Positions 1-8,155 of a stretch of DNA of 64,000 nt are shown piece after piece. The stretch comes from Gammaproteobacteria bacterium (GTDB lineage: Bacteria; Pseudomonadota; Gammaproteobacteria; JAUIAT01): contig JAUIAT010000009.1 of NCBI GenBank assembly GCA_030425295.1, positions 1-64,000 on the forward strand, given 5' to 3'. The notes below the pieces were generated by a model. It was not told the origin of the DNA. It did no database searches and saw only the letters and a program-made list of their open reading frames with translations. Within the stretch, counting starts at the first letter, position 1. Every line of letters begins with the position of its first letter. A program made the translations under genes and the position numbers.

Positions 1-531
1 ATATTAATTATCGCCAGTATTTGGGGGATTAAATACGCACTCAAGACCTCAAAAAAATTTCGCTATGAATTTGATAAACGGTTGGTGCACATTTGGTTAT
101 TCGGACCAATGATTCAAATGTCTATTTTAGCTAGGGTAACTAGAACTCTAGCAACATCTATCTCTGCTGGGGTGCCAATTGTTGACTCTATCCAGCAAAT
201 TGCCAGAACAGCAGGAAATGAGCTTTATAATGAAGCCTTCTCTCAGGTTAAAGAGGACTTGTCAGTCGGGCAAGAGCTTAATATAGCATTGAATGTTACC
301 CGAGCTTTCCCACAACTTTTAGTTCAGATGGTGAGAATAGGTGAAAAATCTGGACAATTAGTACAAATGCTTAATAAATCTGCTGATTTTTACGAAAAAG
401 AGCTGGATGACCAGGTAGAAGGAGTCAGCAGTTTATTTGAACCCATCATTATGTTAGTTCTTGGTGGGATGATAGGTGGGTTTGTAATCGCCATGTACCT
501 ACCTATATTCCAGTTGGGGGGGCTAGTGTAA
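1..531 (+). CDS. pilC: Type IV pilus inner-membrane platform protein PilC (C-terminal part)
   Basis: Frame 1 is open from the first base of the window, so the 5' end of the gene lies outside. The 176 visible residues are the second GspF/T2SSF domain: a membrane segment near the start, a helical cytoplasmic stretch containing ARTAGNELYNEAF and VRIGEKSGQL, and a last hydrophobic segment rich in Gly (LVLGGMIGGFVIAMYLPIF). This is how PilC/GspF platform proteins end. PilC anchors the assembly ATPases under the growing pilus. Its stop codon shares one base with the ATG of the pilin-like gene that follows, so the two are translationally coupled. The family is clear. PilC rather than GspF is inferred from the neighbouring pilZ, pilQ, pilP and pilF. 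Confidence 0.88.
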   Translation: MLIIASIWGIKYALKTSKKFRYEFDKRLVHIWLFGPMIQMSILARVTRTLATSISAGVPIVDSIQQIARTAGNELYNEAFSQVKEDLSVGQELNIALNVTRAFPQLLVQMVRIGEKSGQLVQMLNKSADFYEKELDDQVEGVSSLFEPIIMLVLGGMIGGFVIAMYLPIFQLGGLV

Positions 532-923
532 TGAACGGATTCTCATTAATACAAATTTTAGTTGTTATGGCAATTTTGAGTATATTAGCAGTAGCTTCAA
601 TTTATTCATTTAGAAGCTATGGTCTCAGTGCAAAAAGAGTTCAGGCAATTTCTGAAATTTATTCAATAAAACTAGCACAAGACAGGTATAGATCCACAAA
701 CTCACAATACGGTTCATTAGCTCAAGTGTGGGGCGGAGTAACGTCTATTGCAGATGGTGACTACTCAGTTAGCCTTTCTAATCTATCTTCCACTGGTTAT
801 ACCATTACGGCCACAGCGCAAGGCTCTCAAGCAAATGATACTGAAGACGGGGTGGCTTGTAACGTATTGACATTAACTATTAGTCAGGGAAATGAAACCA
901 AGACCCCTGCCCAGTGCTGGTGA
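531..923 (+). CDS. Type IV pilin-like (minor pilin) protein
   Basis: A 130-residue protein with a very short leader (MNG) followed by FSLIQILVVMAILSILAV, the class III signal and hydrophobic N-terminal helix of type IV pilins. Cleavage by prepilin peptidase would fall after Gly3. Mature position 5, nearly always Glu in major pilins, is Gln here. The body is small and ends with a Cys pair (Cys near 113 and 129) like the disulfide-bonded D-loop of pilins. It starts on the last base of the pilC stop, so it is co-expressed with pilC. It could be the major pilin with an odd residue 5 or a minor pilin; Gln at 5 favours a minor or tip role. A prepilin peptidase gene often follows pilC, but none is here. 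Confidence 0.8.
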   Translation: MNGFSLIQILVVMAILSILAVASIYSFRSYGLSAKRVQAISEIYSIKLAQDRYRSTNSQYGSLAQVWGGVTSIADGDYSVSLSNLSSTGYTITATAQGSQANDTEDGVACNVLTLTISQGNETKTPAQCW

Positions 924-928
924 AATTT

Positions 929-1267
929 ATGGATAAAGAATTAAGTTATGTTATAACTAAACGCGAAGAGCTTAGAAACCAATACATGCCATTCGTTTTA
1001 GATGGAGGCCTGTTTATACCAAGAACTGGTAACAATGGTAACTTTATATTACACCAGCAAATCACTCTACATTTAACCTTACCTGAACCACTTGGCGAAT
1101 TCACGTGTGAAGCTAAAGTAATTTGGATTACCCCTGAAAAAATCAGCGATTCTAGCAAAAAACCTGGCATTGGCCTGCAATTCATCGGAGAAGATGGGGA
1201 AAAACTAAAAAGCATCATACTAAGCAATATGGAGAAACTAGAAGATAGAAATAGTGAAACAATGTAG
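929..1267 (+). CDS. pilZ: PilZ-domain type IV pilus biogenesis protein
   Basis: 112 residues from the ATG at 929, which I prefer to an in-frame GTG at 914 that would overlap the pilin gene. The segment QYMPFVLDGGLFIPR followed by a beta-rich stretch ending in VIWITPEK and GIGLQFIGEDGEK matches the pilus-specific PilZ protein of Pseudomonas and relatives. The c-di-GMP-binding signatures of other PilZ domains (RxxxR and D/NxSxxG) are absent, as in that subfamily, which interacts with the pilus machinery rather than binding the nucleotide. It follows the pilin-like gene by 5 bases and is convergent with pilF. Confidence 0.85.
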   Translation: MDKELSYVITKREELRNQYMPFVLDGGLFIPRTGNNGNFILHQQITLHLTLPEPLGEFTCEAKVIWITPEKISDSSKKPGIGLQFIGEDGEKLKSIILSNMEKLEDRNSETM

Positions 1268-1286
1268 GTTGTATTGCTAATTGATA

Positions 1287-1865
1287 TTAAGAATCACTAA
1301 GCCTATGAAACTCTTCTGATGCCAAATCTAGAGAAGGATCCTCCCTTAAAGCTAAGCGAAAATAATGCTTTGCCAATTTTTTATCTGGAATCATTAACGA
1401 ACAAATACCTGCATTTTCATAAGTTTCTGCATCATTAACATATTTTGGATCATCTATAGCTAACTCAAATTGCTTAATTGACTCTCGATATCTTTTGTGT
1501 CGACATAAATATGTTCCATAATTATTACGAACAACTCCACTTCCAGGAGCTAGCCTTATTGACATTAAGTAGCTATTTTCCGCTTCATTTATTTTACCAA
1601 CAGTTTCATAATAATATCCCAAGGCATACCATGCAGCCGGGTTATTCTTGCTATCTTTTACGGCATCTAATAATCTTCTCTTAGCTAACTGAGGCTTACC
1701 TTCTTTTAGATATTGCATGCCTAAAGCAACTCTGGTATTTGATAAAACAATAGGACCATTAACGTCTCGTTTTTTTGTGTAATCATTGACACTACTACAC
1801 CCTATTGATAAAAAAGCAAAAATACTCAATATGAAAATAGTTATATAATTTTTAGTTAAACTCAT
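1287..1865 (-). CDS. pilF: Type IV pilus pilotin lipoprotein PilF/PilW (TPR)
   Basis: A 192-residue protein with a hydrophobic signal and a lipobox (LSIGC, Cys23), so probably an outer-membrane lipoprotein. The rest is TPR repeats: ALGMQYLKEGKPQLAKRRLL, AWYALGYYYETVGKINEAE and VVRNNYGTYLCRHKRYRES. NNYGTYLC is typical of PilF/PilW, the pilotin that helps the PilQ secretin reach and oligomerise in the outer membrane. Its start overlaps the pilQ stop by four bases (ATGA), so it is the last gene of a pilP-pilQ-pilF operon. In many relatives pilF sits elsewhere, near ispG; its place after pilQ here fits its role. Confidence 0.85.
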   Translation of the reverse strand: MSLTKNYITIFILSIFAFLSIGCSSVNDYTKKRDVNGPIVLSNTRVALGMQYLKEGKPQLAKRRLLDAVKDSKNNPAAWYALGYYYETVGKINEAENSYLMSIRLAPGSGVVRNNYGTYLCRHKRYRESIKQFELAIDDPKYVNDAETYENAGICSLMIPDKKLAKHYFRLALREDPSLDLASEEFHRLSDS

Positions 1866-3400
1866 TTTTCACCACCCTTGGTAGCATTCTTTTTGATTTT
1901 ATCTAACATTTCTTTCTCTTTTTTCTTTTTTTGCTCGTGATAATAAGGGATATCATCACGTGATTTAGGCATATTATTTATTATTTTGGGAGTTAAGAAT
2001 ACAAGAAGTTCGTCCTGAATGTCCTGCTTAGCTTTGTGCCGGAAAAAATACCCAATTAAAGGTATGCGTCCTAGAATAGGGATTCTTTCAACATCATTAT
2101 CTTCAGTGTGCTTATAAACTCCCCCGATAATAACTGTTTCACCGCTCTTCAGTAACACATCTGACTTAATTTCTTCTGTATCTATGGCGGGAGGAAGCTG
2201 GGTTCCTGTATTTGTCTGCAATTGCTCTCCGCGTTTATTCTGTGAAACTTTTATGTTCAAAATAACTCTATTTCCAGCTGCAATCTGAGGTGTAACTTCC
2301 AAACCTAAAACTGCTTTTTTAAAGGAAATACTTGTTGCACCACTTGAACTAGATTCTTGATAAGGTATTTCTTCACCAGACTGAACATATGCAGTATGCT
2401 GATTCTCAGTAATTAAATGCGGAGCAGAAACAACTTTTGCAACCCCCTCACTCTCAAGAGCTGAAAGCTCTAAGTCGACAAATACTTTTCCTATTTGAGC
2501 TAAAGCAACACCTGCCGTAGCTGGATTTGAAAATAGTGTAGTGGCTGGCAAATCAAAATTCAGCCTGTCAGTAAGAGGAACTTCTACAGCTTCACCTAGG
2601 CGACTTGTTATAGAAGTATCACGAAAGTTTTTTACAAGCTGATTAGCGCCTTTTAAAGTACCACTAAGATGCTTCGGATTAGTTATACCCCACCTAACAC
2701 CAAGCTCTTTAAGAAAACTTTTGTCGATGGTAACTATTCGTGCTTCTAGCTGTATTTGAGGTGCAGAAACATCTAGCTGCCTAATCAACCTCCTAACCTC
2801 ACGCAAATAGGTTGGAGTATCTTTTATCCACAAACTATTTGTTCGGATATCCACTCCTACTTGGCCTTTATCCGATAAAAGCTTACTATCAGATCCCTTA
2901 AGAATATTGGCAATATTAGTAGCATTAGCATAGTGTAGTTTAACTATTTGAGAACGGGCTGGTTCAAGATTTGCTAATTTTTGTTCAGCCTGTAATTCTC
3001 TAACTTTAATATTTGTGAGCTCATCAAGAGGCGCTATTAACCAAGCACCTTTGAAACTTCTATAAGATAATCCATTTATTTTTAATACAATATCAAAAGC
3101 TTGTTTCCAGTGAACTCGATCGAGCTGAATGGACATATTTCCTTTAACTGAATCACTTATAACAAAGTTCAACCCAGCTTTTTTGGCTAATAATTGCAAT
3201 ATAACCCGTGTATCAGCATTTTGAAATTTTAAAGAGATAACATTATTAAGATTAGGTTTATTATAAAGCTTGTTTAAATCTGGACTAGAAATAAAATTGT
3301 TGGATTGAGCAAAAGAATTACCCACACTGCACATGCTTACAATACCAAGCAACCCAACTAAAGTTGTTTTTAAAAACTTAAGATCCAATCTGCTATCCAT
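1862..3400 (-). CDS. pilQ: Type IV pilus outer-membrane secretin PilQ
   Basis: 512 residues with a signal peptide ending near residue 32. An STN-type domain follows at about 50-115 (ISLKFQNADTRVILQLLAKK), then a secretin N1 domain at about 150-215 (VKLHYANATNIANILKG) and the C-terminal secretin barrel at about 290-480 (VVSAPHLITENQHTAYVQSG; VTPQIAAGNRVILNIKVSQN; GETVIIGGVY; PILGRIPLIGYFFRHK). PilQ proteins of Pseudomonas and Neisseria exceed 700 residues because of N-terminal AMIN domains. These are missing, so this is a compact form. It forms the channel through which the pilus (or DNA for uptake) crosses the outer membrane. It starts 3 bases after the pilP stop. Confidence 0.92.
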   Translation of the reverse strand: MDSRLDLKFLKTTLVGLLGIVSMCSVGNSFAQSNNFISSPDLNKLYNKPNLNNVISLKFQNADTRVILQLLAKKAGLNFVISDSVKGNMSIQLDRVHWKQAFDIVLKINGLSYRSFKGAWLIAPLDELTNIKVRELQAEQKLANLEPARSQIVKLHYANATNIANILKGSDSKLLSDKGQVGVDIRTNSLWIKDTPTYLREVRRLIRQLDVSAPQIQLEARIVTIDKSFLKELGVRWGITNPKHLSGTLKGANQLVKNFRDTSITSRLGEAVEVPLTDRLNFDLPATTLFSNPATAGVALAQIGKVFVDLELSALESEGVAKVVSAPHLITENQHTAYVQSGEEIPYQESSSSGATSISFKKAVLGLEVTPQIAAGNRVILNIKVSQNKRGEQLQTNTGTQLPPAIDTEEIKSDVLLKSGETVIIGGVYKHTEDNDVERIPILGRIPLIGYFFRHKAKQDIQDELLVFLTPKIINNMPKSRDDIPYYHEQKKKKEKEMLDKIKKNATKGGEK

Positions 3401-3403
3401 ATA

Positions 3404-3928
3404 CTATTGGTCCTTTCCCTTCAACTCGATTTTGGTAATACCAGTCTCGTCACCTAGCAACTGAGAGTTATCTAATGGCTCCAACTCGAGGTGCTTCCCA
3501 TCTATTTTAACAATTTTTTGCCTAAGAATGCCAATTTTTTCACCAACCCTTACTTCATAAAATTTATTATCTGGAAGCAAAAGGATTGCTGCTAGCTTTC
3601 CGCCATCCATTACAGTCCCAATAAAGCTCATTTCAGAAACTCTAAACCGCATAAGTGGCAAAGCCTTTTCCTGCGGCGTTACTTGAAACTCAGAAGTTAA
3701 AGACTTAAATGGGCTAGGGGTTTTAGCATCAAACTTATATACAACAGGGGTTGGAACTTTCGGAAGAATTGATGCAAAGCTTGCTGTTACTTTACGTTTT
3801 TTGATTTGCTCAACAAAACTATGCAAATCCTCTGTGTTATCTTTTTGCTGGCATCCACACAACAAAAACATAACAACACAAAGAAAAATCGAAGAATATT
3901 TTTTTAAAAGCTCAAACTTAAAAAACAA
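3404..3928 (-). CDS. pilP: Type IV pilus assembly lipoprotein PilP
   Basis: 174 residues with a lipobox (LLCGC, Cys about 26), a proline-containing linker and a C-terminal beta domain. The motif FRVSEMSFIGTVMDGGKLAAIL followed by YEVRVGEKIG is the HR domain typical of PilP. It is an inner-membrane lipoprotein that links the PilM/N/O alignment complex to PilQ. In most gammaproteobacteria the order is pilM-N-O-P-Q. Here wrbA lies directly upstream on the same strand, so pilMNO are absent from this locus; they may be elsewhere or lost. It is the first gene of pilP-pilQ-pilF. Confidence 0.82.
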   Translation of the reverse strand: MFFKFELLKKYSSIFLCVVMFLLCGCQQKDNTEDLHSFVEQIKKRKVTASFASILPKVPTPVVYKFDAKTPSPFKSLTSEFQVTPQEKALPLMRFRVSEMSFIGTVMDGGKLAAILLLPDNKFYEVRVGEKIGILRQKIVKIDGKHLELEPLDNSQLLGDETGITKIELKGKDQ

Positions 3929-3995
3929 ACCAAAATCCTTTTAAGGTCTCCATTACCATTATAAAGGTAAAAACCTAAAGCTACCAACTAAATAC

Positions 3996-4586
3996 TTATT
4001 TTAAACGAAGTGCCATCCCAGCAACCCTCTCACCCAGAGCTATACAAATATCTTTTTCATTATCAGTCATAGGATTTTTATCATCATCTCCGGCAACATG
4101 AGAAGCACCATAAGGTGTTCCACCAGATTTAGTCTGCAATAAAGCCTGATTAGTAAATGGTATACCAACTATAACCATTCCATGGTGCATCAATGGCCAC
4201 ATCATTGTAGTCAAAGTAGTTTCCTGCCCACCATGATAAGAACCTGTAGAAGTAAAAACTCCTGCTGGCTTGCCAACTAAATCTCCCGAAAACCATACAC
4301 TAGTGGTAGTTTCCCAAAAATAACGCATAGGAGATGACATATTGGCGAAATATCCCGGACTGCCCAAAACCAAACCCGAACAATTCTTTAACTCGTCAAT
4401 TGTCACATAAGGAGCGCCCTGTTCTGGAACTTCGGGCTCAGTTGCTTCATTGTTGGGCGAAACCGAAGGAACTGTTCTCACAAGAGCTTCAATACCACTC
4501 ACCCTTTCAACACCTCGCGCAATAAGCTCTGCCATTTCCTTGACACTGCCACCACGAGAATAGTAAAGAACTAGCACATATGACAT
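3996..4586 (-). CDS. wrbA: NAD(P)H:quinone oxidoreductase WrbA
   Basis: 196 residues, the usual WrbA length. A flavodoxin-like fold is shown by the FMN phosphate loop near residues 8-15 (YYSRGGSVKEMAELIARGVE), the second FMN loop LVLGSPGYFANMSSPMRYF, and FTSTGSYHGGQETTL. WrbA is a tetrameric flavoprotein that reduces quinones by two electrons and so limits redox cycling. AAGGAG lies just upstream of the ATG. It stands apart from the pil operon, 67 bases upstream of it. Monooxygenase or flavodoxin alternatives fit less well because HGGQE and the GxPYG segment (GGTPYGASH) are WrbA hallmarks. Confidence 0.9.
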   Translation of the reverse strand: MSYVLVLYYSRGGSVKEMAELIARGVERVSGIEALVRTVPSVSPNNEATEPEVPEQGAPYVTIDELKNCSGLVLGSPGYFANMSSPMRYFWETTTSVWFSGDLVGKPAGVFTSTGSYHGGQETTLTTMMWPLMHHGMVIVGIPFTNQALLQTKSGGTPYGASHVAGDDDKNPMTDNEKDICIALGERVAGMALRLK

Positions 4587-4681
4587 ATTTGCACTCCTTG
4601 TAAATATTTTATTCTAATGATTTTAAGCGCTGTTGACAATTAGCCTCACTATCCTAAAGGCAGAAAAAACTGGTATCTTAC

Positions 4682-4689
4682 TGTATAAT
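4682..4689 (+). promoter_or_regulatory. Candidate -10 element upstream of the yihY-like gene
   Basis: TGTATAAT lies about 30 bases before the ATG at 4720 and matches the sigma-70 -10 consensus. No good -35 lies 16-18 bases upstream. The TTGACA at 4633 is 45 bases away, too far, and belongs to a dispersed repeat motif. Confidence 0.35.
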
Positions 4690-4719
4690 TTATATGTAAA
4701 TAAAAAACCGAGGAAATGG

Positions 4720-5580
4720 ATGTCAAAAGGCAAAGTAATTACAAAAGTCACTAAAAAAGTCAGCAAATATATTTATGATTTGTTTCGCTTATCCATATTA
4801 AGATTTATAGGGCACGGCTATAGCTATCGCGCAGCCGCTCTAGCCTATACCACACTTCTCGCTTTGGTCCCTTTATTGACCGTTACCTTTGCAATAATGA
4901 CAATTTTCCCAGCATTTAGTCAGTTTGCAGAAGAAATCAAACAGTTTTTATTTACCCACTTAGTAGCAACATCAGCTGAAACCATTGAACAATACTTGCA
5001 AAACTTTATCAGTCGCGCTGGCAGCATGTCAGCAATGCAAACTTCATTTCTATTGCTTGTGGTAATTATTTTGGTTTACACAATAGAGTGCGCTTTCAAT
5101 GATATTTGGCATGTTAAAAAAAGTAGATCTTGGTCTAACTCTTTCCTTCTGTACTGGACTATTATCACACTAACACCAATTTTGGCAGTCTCGACCCTAG
5201 CAATTAGCTCTTATATTTTTTCATTACCATTTATATCCGAATCTGCACAAGCTGCTGAACTACAACACTGGGTTCTTAGGCTTGCTCCGGATATTTTATC
5301 TTTTGTTACATTTACGTTAATATACTTTATCGTGCCAAATTTTACCGTGCGCTTACGTTATGCGATACTCGGAGGCTTGATAGCTACAATTCTATTTGAC
5401 GTGGCCAAAACTGGTTTTGCATTTTACATAACGCATTACGCCAAATATTCAGTAGTTTACGGAACATTATCAACTGCCTTGGTCTTTTTAATTTGGATCT
5501 ACTTGTCATGGATTGTCACGCTATTTGGCGCTATTGTCTCTAGAATTGCATACGAATTGGACGAAAAGGAATCTAAATAA
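4720..5580 (+). CDS. YihY-family inner-membrane protein
   Basis: 286 residues from the ATG at 4720, preceded by GAGGAA; a longer in-frame version from 4633 lacks a ribosome site and would begin inside a repeat motif. The protein has about six membrane segments (residues near 35-60, 95-120, 140-165, 185-205, 215-240 and 250-275). It shows the family signatures YRAAALAYTTLLALVPLL near the N-terminus, a WHVKKSRSW loop and WIYLSWIVTLFGA near the C-terminus. The family was once called ribonuclease BN by mistake; its function is still not firmly known. The stop codon TAA overlaps the ATG of the L,D-transpeptidase gene by one base, hinting at a shared envelope role. Confidence 0.85.
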   Translation: MSKGKVITKVTKKVSKYIYDLFRLSILRFIGHGYSYRAAALAYTTLLALVPLLTVTFAIMTIFPAFSQFAEEIKQFLFTHLVATSAETIEQYLQNFISRAGSMSAMQTSFLLLVVIILVYTIECAFNDIWHVKKSRSWSNSFLLYWTIITLTPILAVSTLAISSYIFSLPFISESAQAAELQHWVLRLAPDILSFVTFTLIYFIVPNFTVRLRYAILGGLIATILFDVAKTGFAFYITHYAKYSVVYGTLSTALVFLIWIYLSWIVTLFGAIVSRIAYELDEKESK

Positions 5581-6500
5581 TGCCTTGGCTAATACTTACA
5601 ATAGCACTTATCATCTCCCCACTGACTAGCCTAGCCCTCGAATTTCCACTGCCTGCATCAAATGATGCAGTAATTGGTCACATAGAATACACAAAAGTTC
5701 AGCCCGGAGAAAATTTTAATAATATTGCCCGTAAATACAATATAGGTTATTACGAATTAGTCGAAGCAAATCCTAGCGTTAACCCAAACGCACCAGCACC
5801 GGGCACCTTACTAATAATACCCAGTCAATATGTTCTCCCTCCAGGACCACGCAAGGGGGCTATAATAAACTTAGCCGAATTAAGAATTTACTTTTTCCCT
5901 AAAGATGAAGATAAAGTGTACACCTTCCCTATCAGCATTGGGAGACAGGGATGGGGAACACCCACTGGTGAATTTCATATTGTTGAAAAAATGCCGCACC
6001 CTAAGTGGGTTCCACCAGATGACATTAAGGAAGAATACTTCAAAGAAACTGGATCTCGTTTACCGGATGTGGTTGAGCCGGGGCCTGACAATCCTCTAGG
6101 TGACTATGCAATGCGCCTATCAAATCCGTTATATTTGATTCACGGCACCAACAACCCATCCGGAATTGGCAGGCGTGCCAGCTCAGGATGCATTCGCATG
6201 AACCCTGAAGACATCAGCCACTTATTTCAATTGATGCATATTGATACACCTGTAAGAATAATCAACGAACCATATAAAGCAGGGTGGCACAGAGGACATT
6301 TATTTTTTGAGGCTCATTTGCCACTTCAAGAACAACAACTAGAGTGGTTTGGATCTTTAGACCCAGCCCGTGATGTTTTACGTCAAGCACAAGACAAAAA
6401 ACCAAGCACAAAAATAGATTGGAGCAAAGCAATGCAAGTTGCAAGACTTGAGATGGGAATACCAATAGTTGTAAATTCAAGGAGCCAATCTGAGCCGTGA
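5580..6500 (+). CDS. Secreted LysM-L,D-transpeptidase (YkuD)
   Basis: 306 residues: signal peptide (about 1-20), LysM domain at about 37-81 (YTKVQPGENFNNIARKYN ... GTLLIIP) and a YkuD catalytic domain at about 93-225. The active-site block is present: His188 in LIHGTNN and Cys204 in SSGCIRM. These periplasmic enzymes form 3-3 peptidoglycan cross-links or attach lipoproteins to peptidoglycan, via a Cys-thioester intermediate. Architecture and length match ErfK/YbiS/YcfS/YnhG. About 80 residues after the catalytic domain are charged and unassigned. Translationally coupled to the yihY-like gene. Confidence 0.9.
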   Translation: MPWLILTIALIISPLTSLALEFPLPASNDAVIGHIEYTKVQPGENFNNIARKYNIGYYELVEANPSVNPNAPAPGTLLIIPSQYVLPPGPRKGAIINLAELRIYFFPKDEDKVYTFPISIGRQGWGTPTGEFHIVEKMPHPKWVPPDDIKEEYFKETGSRLPDVVEPGPDNPLGDYAMRLSNPLYLIHGTNNPSGIGRRASSGCIRMNPEDISHLFQLMHIDTPVRIINEPYKAGWHRGHLFFEAHLPLQEQQLEWFGSLDPARDVLRQAQDKKPSTKIDWSKAMQVARLEMGIPIVVNSRSQSEP

Positions 6501-6574
6501 ATATCAAACAATAAAATCACACAGCAACATATCAATCGAAAAACAATAGTTAGTTATAAACTACAATCTGGATA

Positions 6575-6600
6575 CTGTGCGATCCCTGCCGAGCGCACAG
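6575..6600. terminator. Hairpin between the L,D-transpeptidase gene and a small convergent gene
   Basis: CTGTGCG and CGCACAG form a perfect 7-bp GC-rich stem around a 12-base loop, in the gap between two convergent genes. No T-run follows on either strand, so intrinsic termination is uncertain. Confidence 0.35.
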
Positions 6601-6653
6601 CCACTCACCTGACAGCTTATACAACAACTACCCCCAACAATAAGATCCTCTCT

Positions 6654-6914
6654 CTAAAATCTAGCTGAATCCTTACAGGCCTTTAAATCTCTCATATAAG
6701 ACTTTGTGTCACGATATTTATCTGCATCTACAACTTTTGAACAAGCATTTTGCGCATCTAACAACGGACCATAAGTTCCCTGTTCAATATTATCGTAGTA
6801 GAATAACAAAGCTTTTCCAAGACTAGACGCAGCTTCCCCATCCTTTTTCCCAGATGACGCAAAGCTAGCACATAAAAACAAACTCGCTATTATAAAAATA
6901 ATAAATTTTCTCAC
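6654..6914 (-). CDS. Small secreted protein of unknown function
   Basis: 86 residues. The N-terminus MRKFIIFIIASLFLCASFAS is a clear signal peptide with a likely cleavage near residue 20. The mature part of about 65 residues is mostly polar and probably helical, with two Cys (in NACSKV and KACKDS) that could form a disulfide in the periplasm. AAGGAG (AAGAAGGAGTTC on the coding strand) precedes the ATG. I do not recognise the family. Confidence 0.6.
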   Translation of the reverse strand: MRKFIIFIIASLFLCASFASSGKKDGEAASSLGKALLFYYDNIEQGTYGPLLDAQNACSKVVDADKYRDTKSYMRDLKACKDSARF

Positions 6915-7069
6915 AAGAACTCCTTCTTATTAAATTATGGGCTGTTGATAAGTGGCCATACAGCTTCTATCAAACTTTTCAACTTCCTTGACAAAACATC
7001 AAGCAGACATAAAATAATATCCTGCATTGATAATGATCGCAATATTCTACATAATCAAGAGGAGGAGTT

Positions 7070-7303
7070 ATGCCAATTTACGAATATAAATGTCGTGAAT
7101 GCGGACATAAACTTGAAGTTTTACAGAGCATGAGTGATGAACCACTTACAGATTGCCCAGAGTGCAAAAGCGCAACACTTGGCAAGTGCATGTCTACACC
7201 GAGTTTTCAGCTTAAAGGCGGTGGCTGGTATGTGACAGACTTCAAAGACAACAACAAAAAACCCGAAAATAAAACGGAAGGCAGTAAGAGCAAGAATGAT
7301 TAA
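7070..7303 (+). CDS. FmdB-family zinc-ribbon protein
   Basis: 77 residues starting MPIYEYKCRECGH, the invariant beginning of the FmdB/CxxC_CxxC_SSSS family. Cys8/Cys11 and Cys29/Cys32 should hold a zinc ion; a C-terminal tail is charged. A strong Shine-Dalgarno (AGGAGGAG) precedes the ATG. The family is called regulatory after FmdB of Methylophilus, but its role is unknown. Its stop overlaps the start of the DUF502 gene by eight bases, an arrangement that in other proteobacteria often continues into aspS; here aspS is 12 kb away. Confidence 0.85.
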   Translation: MPIYEYKCRECGHKLEVLQSMSDEPLTDCPECKSATLGKCMSTPSFQLKGGGWYVTDFKDNNKKPENKTEGSKSKND

Positions 7304-7958
7304 AAAAGGATATAAATTCACATCTGCGATGTTTAAAAGGTATTTAATCGCAGGCTTACTGATTTGGGTGCCAATAGGCATCACATTCCTTGTAATTAAG
7401 TTTATAGTTGATCTATTAGATGGATTAGTTCTTGCCTTACCTCCTCAGTACCGACCTCAAGAATGGATGGGCTTTTACATGCCTGGCGTCGGGGTTATTA
7501 TCACTTTATTACTCGTGTTTTTTACTGGCATGATAACTGCAAATGTCTTAGGGCACAAACTAGTTAAACTTTATGAATATATAGTTTCACGCATACCCTT
7601 GGTACGATCCATACATAACTCGGTAAAACAAGTGATGGACACCATATTTAAAAATGATGGTGATTCCTTCCGTAAAGTATTGTTGGTCGAATACCCCAAA
7701 AAAGACATGTGGAGCATTGCATTTCAAACTAGCAGCGGCTTTGACCAAGCAGAAAAACATACCGGCAAAGATCTATTGACCGTTTTCATACCTACCACAC
7801 CAAATCCAACATCGGGATTCTTACTATTTGTGCCACGAGAAAATGCAATTGAGTTAGATATCTCAACAGAAGAAGCATTAAGACTAGTTATATCACTTGG
7901 GGTTGTGCTACCAAATGAAAAAGAACTCGTAAAAAAATCAATAGAAGAGAACAACTAG
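7296..7958 (+). CDS. DUF502 membrane protein
   Basis: 220 residues with two membrane segments (about 15-40 and 66-88), then a soluble domain. RIPLVRSIHNSVKQVMDT and FRKVLLVEYPKKDMWSIAF are signatures of DUF502, a family found across proteobacteria and plants (LIKE COV in plants). FVPTTPNPTSGF-like sequence (FIPTTPNPTSGFLLFV) is also diagnostic. Function in bacteria unknown. Overlaps the fmdB-like gene, so expressed with it. Confidence 0.85.
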   Translation: MIKKGYKFTSAMFKRYLIAGLLIWVPIGITFLVIKFIVDLLDGLVLALPPQYRPQEWMGFYMPGVGVIITLLLVFFTGMITANVLGHKLVKLYEYIVSRIPLVRSIHNSVKQVMDTIFKNDGDSFRKVLLVEYPKKDMWSIAFQTSSGFDQAEKHTGKDLLTVFIPTTPNPTSGFLLFVPRENAIELDISTEEALRLVISLGVVLPNEKELVKKSIEENN

Positions 7959-8155
7959 AGGTTATTACAGTAGTTCCTGCTATGAATTGTACAGTTTAAT
8001 AAAACGCTCAGACTTGAGTGCAATGAGCGAGCAGCGCAGTGCATTGATTGATACATGAGCAGCAGAGCGAATTTTTTCATCAAAAGTGTGCCAAATCTGG
8101 GAGTTCCATAGTCAAACGGGAGCTGCTGATGTTATTAAAGGATTAAAAGGAATTA
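7959..8155. other. Intergenic stretch with imperfect inverted repeats
   Basis: This 197-bp gap has a GC-richer patch (about 8010-8075) with repeated AGCAGCG/GAGCGAGC words and CGCTC/GAGCG inverted pairs. I see no open frame and no recognisable terminator. It may be a decayed repetitive element. The last bases (AAAGGATTAAAAGGAATTA) provide the ribosome site for the next gene. Confidence 0.3.

Noticed and set aside
4633-4638. TTGACA as a -35 box for the yihY-like gene
   Set aside because: It is 45 bases from the -10-like TATAAT, far beyond a usable spacer, and is part of the dispersed CTGTTGACAAT word.
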